Positions 23,464-33,123 of a DNA stretch of 64,000 bases are shown here, one piece after another. This DNA is from Amoebophrya sp. A120. Its lineage: Eukaryota > Sar > Dinophyceae > Syndiniales > Amoebophryaceae. A program made the translations under genes and the position numbers. The stretch spans positions 553,271 through 617,270 of the forward strand of contig CAJINV010000012.1 in NCBI GenBank assembly GCA_905178155.1. The letters run 5' to 3'. The notes beneath the pieces are model-generated. The model did no database searches. It saw only the letters and a program-made list of their open reading frames with translations, and was not told the origin of the DNA. The first letter of the stretch is position 1, and each line of letters begins with the position of its first letter.

Positions 23464-26400
23464 ACAGGGCTCTGCATGTGGGACGTGGGACGAGCTCGGT
23501 CGTGAAGCATCAACGGGGGAAACCGTAAGAAAATCACTATGCATCTCTTGCGTGGTCCGCTGATGCTCGGCTTCTTGTGCGGCAGCATCTACTTCTACTT
23601 CTTCAAGCATTGAGCCCGCAGTTGCGGACGTCGTGTTGCGGACGTCGTGTGAGGGAACTGGAGGCCCCGGTGCAGCGGTTAACTCATCTAGTGGTACTTC
23701 CAGCAGATCGGGTAGGTCATCTAGTACTACTAATACTTGGCCCTGACCACGAACAGCTCGAAAAAGTTCCTGTTGCGCTGCCCGTGCAACAGCAACCAGA
23801 GCTTGTTCTTCAGTATGTTGATCTCGTCCATCTGCATCCCCGACTACACTTCTGGAAGAAGTTCTGCTACGCGAAGCAGAGTTTTTTCTTCCTCTGGATT
23901 TCCTACTCGAAGAGCGAGATCGTCGAGAAGAGGAGCTTGTTCTGCAAGGCGAATTTCTGCTTGCCGACCTTCCTCGCGGAGTAGGTGGGGTGGTTCTTAG
24001 GCGCACGCCATGTAGTTGATTTTGATCGCCACTGCTGCTCGCAGCTCCCCCACTGCTGATGCACCCTGTACCTGTTCCTTGGGCTTCTGGATCTTGAGCC
24101 GGGCGATGGATAAAGCTTGAGCTGCTTTGGCTCTGCTCCCGTGCTGCTGCTGCTGCTGCTCCCTGCTCCTGCTGCGCCATCGTAGCGTCACGACACTGCG
24201 TTTCGTCTTTCTGTATTCCCGGTTTCGGTTTTGCACTAATATTGTTGCGCCCCTGGGCGAAGAACTCCCGCGAAGGATATCCTCCCGGCGTCCATCCATT
24301 GTAGTTACGGTCCCTTTATGCATTGGAAATATGTTCTTTGGGTCTGGATTTATCGGATCATCTGGAAGACACCAAGATCTGTATTAATGCGTAAGTACGA
24401 CTCGACTACGATAGTTGGCCTCCAGCACATATTTTTATTTTGCCGTGCTGGATGAACATGAAGCCAGTTTGTGATGCGTTTTACGAATGAATCTGCAATA
24501 AGCCTCGCAGAGCAACTTTTGAAGATGCGGATGCAGTCATGCCGTACAGGCGGCCACTGTGCTGCAATCCAGGTATCAACAGCGAGGAAAGTACTAGAAG
24601 TTTCCAGACCCAGACATATTTGCATTGCATACCCCGGAGAGATACGCCATCGTTTGTTTTCTTCTTTCCAGAAAGGCCCGCTGCTCTTCTTGTTGGTGCT
24701 GCTCGGCAGCACCTGTACCGTTGCAAGGAGGTGTTGAGTCGGAAATAAAGAAGTCCTGCTGCTGCTCCTGGTGCCGGGCAGGCGCGCCAAAAAGGCCAGA
24801 AGAATCGGAAGAGCGCCTACGTGCAATCGTGTTTTTGTCAGGACCTTCTAAATCTAAGTAGTCACTCAGCCTCACGACCCTCACAACACTCGTATCGTTC
24901 CGGTCCGTGGAAGACTCGCTTCGACCGAGGCTGGTGCGCCGGGCTGCCGAATTGCTGCCAGACTCCACGGGGGTCCTCGAGAAATCTATTGTGGTCGAAG
25001 CGCTTGTGACGCCAGAATTTGGACCTTCTGAACCTTTATTGATCCTGCCAGGCTGATGCGGTAAGAAGACACGACCCGGGGGATATATAGGCGGAACCGA
25101 CCCCCCGTGAACCAGAGTACAGCCAGGACGAGCCGTTGGCACTGCACAATTGGGCGCTGGAATGGCCGTACTAGCAGTCGCTCCTGCTTCAGTCAAATGC
25201 GCCGGAAAATGTGGCACAGACACAGAGGCTGTTCCGGTATCATAGCGGCCAACAAGGTAATTACTTTCCGACCCCGGCGTTTTCTCCACCAACTCGCCGT
25301 TCCGCAGTACTCTGCTCGGCCGGCTGTGGGTCCGTTGATGTCCTCCCCCGTAGGGCCCTCGCCGCTGGAGCGGTTCCAGACCTTGTGTGTGTGTATGAAA
25401 TGGCGTGAATTGTGGACCTTGGTCTTGTCCGAATGGCGGCGTTCGTTCAGTGTCGCGGACCAGCTCGCGAACTCGATTAGGATTATGTAGAAGTGGACTG
25501 TTAAAACCGTCTGGCGTGTCTCCAAACAACGCCGGCAATGGCGAATGATCATCGAAATATCTTTTCGTCGGTGGTGGGGTTGTATACCTTGCGTGGTTCG
25601 TCTGAGAGGCACTTTCCTCCCGGCGTCCGTCAAGCTCAAGAACTTCCTTTTTCCCCCGGTCCGCCGCCAGAGGAGATTCGGTAGCAGGAGTTGGATTTTT
25701 ATTAACACGAGGGGATGTCGAACCACGAGCGCCCCCGCCGCGGCCCGTCACCAACGGATCACGATCTTCGACTTCTTGTCCAGCCTGGACCTGCGTTTGG
25801 CTTCGCAGAGCTGCCCGGGGGGTTTTTGTTGAAACGTCTTCGCTAAATTCCGCCTCGATTCGGCGCCACAACAGGTCGGCGATATTATATCGATTTTCAT
25901 CTTCTAGTTCTACTGACAGCAGCACCCCCGCCGCCAGATGCTGCATACCACCCGGGAGGAACTCCGGCTGTGCCACTGGTTCTTGACCTTCTTTAATATC
26001 CCTCGCTCCGCTACTTGAAGGAACGGAAGCACCACCGCACGCTGGAGCTGCGAAGCTCCGCCTCCAGGCCTCCAGCTGCCGATGGGCGGGCGACACCCGC
26101 AGCTGCCCGTTCATGATGAATGAATCCGAGCGAAACTGCCCGTTTGCGTCTCCTTGCCGGAAGACTTCCTTCACGCTACGAAGAGAGCCGCAGAGGTGAT
26201 CCGCAACGGTGGTTCCGTATTGTTCCAGCAAAATAGAAGGCGACAGGGTATGATGTTGGCTCAGTTTTTTCAAAAATTCGCGAGAGTAAGAGAGCAAGAT
26301 TTGATGTCGTGGTCCCTGCTGTTCCGCATAATTCTTCATATCTTCGCGGTGAAGTTGATTGCAGTAAAGCTCTCGGTTCTCGTACGCGCGCCGAAAGAAG

Positions 26401-27223
26401 GTCAAAATCTCCTTTCGGGTTAGAAACTGCTCCTCCGGGCTGCGAGACGAAAAAGGCACAAAGTCCGGGTCCTGCCGTGAAAGCCGGGGGTGGCGATCCA
26501 GCTTATTTCCCACACGCCGCTTGGAAGTGATATGAACAGCCACCAGACGTCGCATGAGCAGCTCCTGTTGTAGCTCTTGAGTCGTACGTTGGTCAACATC
26601 TACTGTGGCCGCGTCACCGCTGGTAAGAAATTCCAAAAGATCTCGCTCGGTACCGCACACATTCTCCCTTGCAAACCGGATACCGTTATCAACAGCCCAG
26701 CCTGCCTGAGCGTCTATTTTAATTTCTTGCGACCTCGTCGTGCGCACGGCTGCTTGACGCTGCTGCTGTACTTCTGCATCACGATAACTACGCAATAGAA
26801 CGGCAATTTCGGGCTCAGACTTTACAGCTCCTGCAGACCACGGGCAGCTGGCAGCGAGTGCTATGGAACTGTCAGGATTGAAATTAACAAAGTTGAAATA
26901 ATTTGTGATGCATAAAATCTATACCAGTGAGTTGGACCCACAGTTTCCAATCGGCGCATGACAAATTTTCCTGGCCTCTGAAGCAAGTCTGTCATGCTGT
27001 TTAGGGCAAGACTGCTGCTCCCTGTCATGCTAGTCAGCAGCCCAATTCTTGACCCTTACCAGCACTAGAATCTGCCTCCCTTGCGCCTTCAGCAATAGAG
27101 TCAGTCTTTGTGTCGCATTTTATGCATGGCAAATCATCTCAACTTTGTCGATTTCAACTCTGACACATCCATAAGTGCTGCGACTACGCTAAGCAGCGGC
27201 ACCGCAGACTGAGAATAAACCAT
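23353..27223 (-). CDS. Secreted low-complexity protein, paralog A (1,077 aa)
   Basis: Three exons: 27223-27174, 26856-24632 and 24311-23353, totalling 3,234 bases (1,078 codons). Removing the introner at 26862-27173 completes a classic signal peptide, MVYSQSAVPLLSVVAALAAS, cut probably near residue 26. Without that excision the frame hits stops. A globular region follows, with VCGTERDLL near residue 80 and FLTRKEILTFF near residue 165. Long Pro/Ser/Gln-rich and poly-Gln/Arg-Ser tails come after it. The same two motifs in the same order occur in the neighbour at 29066-31528, so the two are tandem paralogs. An in-frame Met at 27268 is an alternative start. Function unknown; secretion is inferred. 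Confidence 0.75.
24317..24631. mobile_element. Introner, diverged family A (315 bp)
   Basis: Left end TATGCATTGGAAATATG then TTCTTTGGGTCTGGA; right end TTTCCAGACCCAGACATA then TTTGCATTGCATA. Flanks ccctt and ccccg match at 3 of 5 bases. It is longer than its relatives and probably old. Excision joins MAYLSG to DRNYNGWTPGG in frame. Confidence 0.85.
26862..27173. mobile_element. Introner, family G (312 bp) splitting a signal peptide
   Basis: TIRs of about 60 bp: TATGGAACTGTCAGGATTG continuing through ACAAAGTTGAAAT to ATGCATAAAAT, against inverted ATTTTATGCAT...CAACTTTGTCGATTTCAA and CTGACACATCCATA. The direct repeat agtgc is perfect. Excision fuses PLLSVVAAL to AASCPWSAGA in frame. Confidence 0.92.
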
Positions 27224-27268
27224 CTTCCGGATCGGGGAAGCGGTTAGATTTTTAGCAGAAATCTTCAT

Positions 27269-29065
27269 TGCAATACTTACAACTAGTAGAGATGAAGAGA
27301 GCTGTTCTTGTGAAGGATTTTCGGTAAAAAATCGAGAGAGAATTATGTGAAAGAATGTCGAAGCTGCGGTCAATTTTCTTTGAAGATTTTTGGAAGCTAC
27401 GCTTCTTAGGATTTGACGAAATTTGGCCTTACACTTATACTTTCGGTAAAAAATTCTTTGTTGTACAGAGTTGATGTCGAAGGAATTTTCTAGAAAAAAA
27501 CAATTATGACAAAGTACGTGGCTCTTCGTTGGGTAGTATTATATCACTTTGAAGCAAATAAATACAGAATGCGAACTCAAGGTGGTATAAAAGCCAACGA
27601 ATCAAAAAAAAAGTGTCGTTTAGGATTGCTGTCCAATTCTGGGGATTGCTGTCCAATTCTGGTTCAATGAAAAATAACGTTGATATGTGCTCTACGTCTA
27701 CTTCGATGTTCGAAAAAATGATAGAAAGTTGTATATGACTGCAGCACCCTAAAAGTCGTGTTCTTGTAATGTAAGTAGCAAACTCGTCTCTCTTTCTCTC
27801 TGCTCCGACGGCTATCGCTATGTTTCGAGGTTAGGTCAAGTCTTGAACTGTCCAGTCACTATATAATCGATGCTGACTTTGTTTTTTGCGAAAATGGTAG
27901 GTAAGCAACAGAAGAGATTTCAGAAAATTGATCTGGTTTAATTTGTTCAGAGGTCGCTTATTTTTTCATCTTCAGCTGCAAACTGGAACCAGTCGACGTG
28001 CAATTTTTGTGCAAACCGAGTTGATGCATTCCACTCATTGGCGGGCAAGATCTTCTATTTCGGGTAGATTTATTGTTTCACGAAGAACCGATGCTCAGCA
28101 TGATACCACGATGTTGATCCACACAAACACAATTTACAGAGCGTATAATTTTTCCTTGAAAAGCGTCGATGTGAACGCTGTGACCCTTCCGTTCGTCGCT
28201 GTGATCCTTTATATATAATTTCTGCGAGATCTCGTCAGATTCTATTTCAATCTGCGCGGACCATTATTTAGATGACCGGATTATTTCGCTCCGAGAACAC
28301 CTTTCTCTAGCGGGCTTCTTGCGGCAGCTCTGCAGCTTTTCCGATTATATTAGGTTGAGTTTTACTGGGTCATTCTAAATTTTCATTCTGCAGCTCCAGC
28401 AATACTTCTCATTCCAGGAGCTCCTGTTGTGGCGAAGAACTTCTTCACCAAATATTAACCTCTCACGTACTCGATCACTTTCGCAGACATCTTCACGAAC
28501 TTACATAATTTCTTCAGGCATCATCATGTTCTTTGGGGCGCTACTTTCTAAATCTCATCTGAGCTGTGACTAAGAACTCCCTAGCATGGAATTAGAGCAA
28601 ATGCAATACGGGCAATCGCAATGCACAGGAATATTTAAAGACAGAAAGACGTCGTCGTGCAGCATGGTACTTACTTTCGGATTTTTTAAAGATAAATCAA
28701 GGGAACGGCATTCAACTTCTTCGCAGCACATCGATACCAAGGGGATACGGATGCGGATCTACTTAAGTAAAGAATGTGTTATGCCACAGCTCGTGGCCGA
28801 TCTTACAAGATGATGATGAACTACTAGTACAACACTGATACTGATAGATTACTCTGATGTAAGTACAAATCGTCTATCTAAAGTCGCAAATTACAAAACT
28901 ATCAAAAGGATTCCTCTCCTTCATTTTCCGTCACTATTTTCTCGAAGGATTTTTCCAGTCAAGTATGAACGAAACCTTTCTCACCCGTCGTGGGTCGCGA
29001 TGAGCTTCTGCCCAGCACTTCTCCACGGAAACCTGGTTTCATGACATGATCTTCGTGTAGGACTA
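27269..29065. other. Intergenic between the two paralogs
   Basis: AT-rich with no protein-like frame. A 19-20 bp direct repeat (GGATTGCTGTCCAATTCTG) occurs twice in tandem near 27624-27662. Nothing else is recognised. Confidence 0.5.
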
Positions 29066-31528
29066 CTACATCCGCCCCGCTGGGCGCCGTTGACGCTGCG
29101 GCCAATTGACATGATCGTGCGGCCACTGAAGACCCAATGCAGATTCGAGGTCTGTGGCCAAGCTGTAAGAACTTCTAAATTCGGGCGTACTAACACAGAA
29201 TTCCTGCACCGGACTTGGGATGTTTGCAGCATCGGGGGATAACTCGGCGAAGTTTTTGCAACAGTCGCAGGCTCGTCCGTAAGAGGCCGCCGTTGTACTT
29301 GTTTTAGCAGCTCCACAGCCTTCCTGTCGCGGCTTTTCACAAGCACAAGAATCGGCCTCACCCTCCCCGTCCAGATTTATTACATCCAGCTCTGGAACAT
29401 CAAACCCACATGTCGTGTGGTAGTACTTCTGTGTAGTTGTATCCCTGGAACAAGAATCATGCGGCTGTTTAATAAGCTCTTGCGCTTCATCTTCGTGGTC
29501 GTGGCCGGCCGTACTAGCTGCCATTGCAGTTGTTGCCCAGCCAGCTGGCGAGGCAGAAACGAAAGTAGACTCCGGCACTGCCGCCGAGGAGGACTGAACC
29601 TCCGGCGAGGACGTGGGCCTCGAAAATCCGGCAGGCGTTGGTCTTCGTGGTTCATGCCGAGGTGGAAATCGAAAAGCTCCACCAGCTGAAAAAGGGGTCG
29701 CGCCAGACAATGAAGGAGCCACAGGCTCTTCTTCTGCGGTTGTAGAAGCGGAGCTGTAAAAATGTTCATTGCCTTCTTGCGTTCGAGCTTCCCCTTTCGC
29801 CGCCGCTTGTTTAGTAGTTTTCATCTGTCTTATCTCGCGCAATTGCTCCTCTTCCTCCTGTCTCGCGAGTTCGTGTTCCTTACGCAGATCGTTGCCCGCT
29901 CGGTCTTGAAAAGCCTTTACCACAACGTCAAACACCTGCCCTCCGGTCTCGCTCCAGTAATTACCCGTGGTTGGATGTTTCCCGCCGAAAGCGCGCTCCA
30001 AACCACTAAGTAATTGTTCGCGCCCGGAATAAATATGACACGGCTCCTCTACTGTTGGTACAAATTCCTCCATTTGTTCTGCCCGTTTGAACACTGCCAG
30101 GACATTTTGAATCGTGCCGCGCTGCAAGTCCGCCACGTTCGTTGAAAAATTCCGCCAGGTTTCCTGGTCTTGCAGCCGCTCCAGAAGCCACCGCAGGGCG
30201 TCGTCCCCGTAGAAGTGATCTTCTTGATGTTTCCTCATCATCTTTTCCAGTTTGGGCAGAATTTCTTCCTTCATAAAAACGCTCTTCTGGTGCAACAGCA
30301 TCTGGTGCAACAGCATCTCTTCTCCGTAGGGTGTCAGCCGCGTCGTTGACGAAGTTTTCTTCATCTCGTCCACGGAAAAATCTCCGCTTTCTTGATTTCG
30401 AAAAGCTTCTGTATTAAAAATACTCCGATACACCTGATCAAACCGCTTCAAAATATCTTTGCGACTCAAGAAGGCTTTGCATGGTTCCAGTTTTCCTCCC
30501 AACGCGGGCGCGCCACACAACAAACCGGGCTCCCGATCCGAACTTACGATCCCATCCTGGCCCAGTTTGCGCACTAAAGTAACGGAAACGAGTTTTCGGA
30601 TCACTTTCCCGATTATCTCGTGCTCGTCGGCCTCGCGGGCAGATTTTTGGAAGGCCAAGGGACTTCCCAAAATCTCATTCTGCAAAACCCTTCTCCTCGC
30701 TTGCAATCTCCCCAACCCGTTTTCAAACGCCTGCTCGCCGTTCCGGGAGACTGGTTTTCCCGTATCCCTAACCGTCTTGATGACGAACTCATTACCGGCA
30801 TCGGGTGGCGACGTCACTGGTTGCGGCCGTACGAGCCTGTAGAGGTCCCATTCCGTGCCGCAAAACTGCGACTCTAAAAAGTTGATCGCGAAGGCTTTGT
30901 TTTCGTTCTGCTGGTAGGCGACGTAAGAATTTTTATCGGCTTCTGGTTGTTGGGGGTTGGAGGTAGGTTTATTTTGTGCGGACGACGAAAATCGCTGCCA
31001 CAGATTTGAGATCAGCGCCCCAATCTCTGATGTGGGCACAGTGGTGCTAGAGCTAGTGCTCTGCGGCTTTTGCTGCGATGATTCCTTAGCAGCAGGAGGA
31101 CCACCAGCAGCACGCTTCGTATTCGAACCTAGAAGTTGTCCAGGAACGGTTTCTGCCTTTTCCAGGTACTGGTTCCCAGCCGCACGGTAGGCGTCGCCAG
31201 AACTGCGAGCTGTGGTCTGGGAGGTGGTACTAGGTACAACCGACTGCGGGACCTGCTGCGCTATGCCATTGCCCGCTCCGGCGCGAGGACCACTCGGGAC
31301 AACACGAAAAACTCGGCTGTGGCTGTCATCTGCTGGCACGCCTCCTTTCCCGTGGCCCTTGTTACCACCAAGCCGACTTTTCGTCTTGCCCTTGCCCCCT
31401 CCTTTCGGCAGTTTCAAGGCTGGTGTTACAACAGTGGTGGAAAATGCTACGAAGAAAAGGATACGGACAGAGCGTCGAACTGCAGCAATTGACAAAACGC
31501 TGAAGGGACAACTTTCGAGCATCGACAT
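29066..31528 (-). CDS. Secreted or membrane-anchored paralog B (820 aa)
   Basis: The frame is open further upstream, but I start at the Met at 31528 (MSMLESCPFS) because an N-terminal hydrophobic stretch follows (residues ~23-38, ILFFVAFSTTVVTPAL), fitting a signal peptide or anchor. A basic Gly/Lys-rich linker comes next. Then come QFCGTEWDLYRL near residue 221 and FLSRKDILKRF near 353, both shared in order with the 23353-27223 protein. The intervening KVIRKLVSV also resembles that protein's MRRLVAVHI. The middle is helical and charged. The C-terminus is low complexity with a Cys pair (CDCC). No introner was found. I do not recognise a known family; a lineage-specific secreted family is likely. 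Confidence 0.7.
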   Translation of the reverse strand: MSMLESCPFSVLSIAAVRRSVRILFFVAFSTTVVTPALKLPKGGGKGKTKSRLGGNKGHGKGGVPADDSHSRVFRVVPSGPRAGAGNGIAQQVPQSVVPSTTSQTTARSSGDAYRAAGNQYLEKAETVPGQLLGSNTKRAAGGPPAAKESSQQKPQSTSSSTTVPTSEIGALISNLWQRFSSSAQNKPTSNPQQPEADKNSYVAYQQNENKAFAINFLESQFCGTEWDLYRLVRPQPVTSPPDAGNEFVIKTVRDTGKPVSRNGEQAFENGLGRLQARRRVLQNEILGSPLAFQKSAREADEHEIIGKVIRKLVSVTLVRKLGQDGIVSSDREPGLLCGAPALGGKLEPCKAFLSRKDILKRFDQVYRSIFNTEAFRNQESGDFSVDEMKKTSSTTRLTPYGEEMLLHQMLLHQKSVFMKEEILPKLEKMMRKHQEDHFYGDDALRWLLERLQDQETWRNFSTNVADLQRGTIQNVLAVFKRAEQMEEFVPTVEEPCHIYSGREQLLSGLERAFGGKHPTTGNYWSETGGQVFDVVVKAFQDRAGNDLRKEHELARQEEEEQLREIRQMKTTKQAAAKGEARTQEGNEHFYSSASTTAEEEPVAPSLSGATPFSAGGAFRFPPRHEPRRPTPAGFSRPTSSPEVQSSSAAVPESTFVSASPAGWATTAMAASTAGHDHEDEAQELIKQPHDSCSRDTTTQKYYHTTCGFDVPELDVINLDGEGEADSCACEKPRQEGCGAAKTSTTAASYGRACDCCKNFAELSPDAANIPSPVQEFCVSTPEFRSSYSLATDLESALGLQWPHDHVNWPQRQRRPAGRM

Positions 31529-31561
31529 GATGTACGTTCTTGTGCTGTAGAAGTAAATACA

Positions 31562-31601
31562 CACGGCTAAAGTTGTAAATCCGAAAACAACTTTAGCCGT
31601 G
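31562..31601. repeat. 15-bp perfect hairpin upstream of paralog B
   Basis: CACGGCTAAAGTTGT pairs with ACAACTTTAGCCGTG across a 10-nt loop. It lies 34 bp upstream of the chosen start codon of the 29066-31528 gene. It could be a 5' UTR structure or part of an intron. Confidence 0.8.
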
Positions 31602-33123
31602 AAAAGTTCTTCGGGATGTTGAACAAGGGAAATAGCTGTAGTACCTGGTTTGCTTCGTCGCACTAAGTAAGTACTATATGGAATCAATGTCAGACTGTCT
31701 AAATTCTAATTCTATGTAGATCGCACTAAAGATTTGTCTAGAAAATACGAAAGTCTCAGTGGAGTGTTAGACGCGGAAGTGTACGTAATAATATGGTGTT
31801 GAATATCTTCTGCTTCGGGTTCGGGTCCTGTCTGTTGAGTTTTTTAGCATAATTGAAAATTTTATGTGTCGTCGGTCGCGGTAGGGAATTTCCGTTCGTG
31901 TACTGTACAACTTTGAATGGTGGATGACATCAATTCATCACCTAGTCGTCCAGAACTTTGTTCAGGTTGAAACTGATCCTCCACATTTATAATATTTCAT
32001 CGACTTTCTGCTACAACTCAATCTCGAACCGACCGATCGCGTCACAGGGAAAAGGAATGAAACCGAAATTATGCTGAAGCTGATCATGATCTCGATTTTT
32101 GTTGTCTTTCTGGCCATTCATCATATAGATACCAGCTTTGTTTCTTATTTTGTAGTTTTCAACGCAAACAAAGCAACTCCACTGATCTTTTGTTTTCAGC
32201 AGGAGCTTAGCATCTTGTGGTCCTTGTCATCTTCTTCATGATCAGGGCCAAACAAACACCTCCTCACACCACGTTTCAGTTTCGAGGGTTTTCGACGAAG
32301 AGGGCGGGCAGGCCGAGTGTACTTACTAGTAATTCTGACAAATTGCTCAGTGTTGTTCCCAAGCTTTGACTGACTATGAATGTCCATAATATGTCAGCGG
32401 TAATTTGGTGCTCTGGTGGTGTCGACCCACTGTTACACGGCGCAACCCCCGGCGAAACACGACCAGAAAACGCATCTGAGTCTGAATCTGAATTTGGTGG
32501 TACTGACGTGGCAAAAAAAAATGACCAAGCGAAGCAAATCCTTTACGCAATCTACTGTGCTGATCACGCATAAATCCGCGTGATGAAGAGTTTTTCCGCT
32601 GTAGCATAACGTAAACACAAGCTGTACTAGTACGTACGGGCACGGGCTCTAAACGGGGTTCTTTTCCGATGTAACCTCTTGCCGACTCGAACTAGTTACA
32701 GCTGTTAGGTTAGTTACTGCACTTCCACTTGCACTTCTCCGTGGAGGAAATAAAAATACTCTAGGTACTTAGTACCGCAAAGAGATGTCGATGTCGAAAG
32801 GCTAGTACAACGGGAACTGAGTGCCACGGGAAAGTAGCGTAAATACAGCATATTACAGAGCGGGCTTGCGGTTGCGCAGGTCACCGCGTCATTTTGCGCA
32901 CGTAGCAATGTAAAACAATCAATGATTTCGATAAAAGCCTACTTTAATTATTTTCAAACGACCAATTGCAAATCTACCAACTTTTCCATTGGAGACAGAT
33001 GTGAGTGAGGTTAAAAACAAAGAATAACCTCCCGCGGAACAGCGTCTACTTTGCACAATCATTGTTCATCAGGAGAAGTACTACTCACTGCGGCTGCACA
33101 CTGATGCTCCACACCATGACTAC
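31602..33123. other. Intergenic, nothing recognised
   Basis: AT-rich flank between two minus-strand genes. No convincing frame, RNA or repeat beyond the hairpin at its left edge. Confidence 0.5.
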
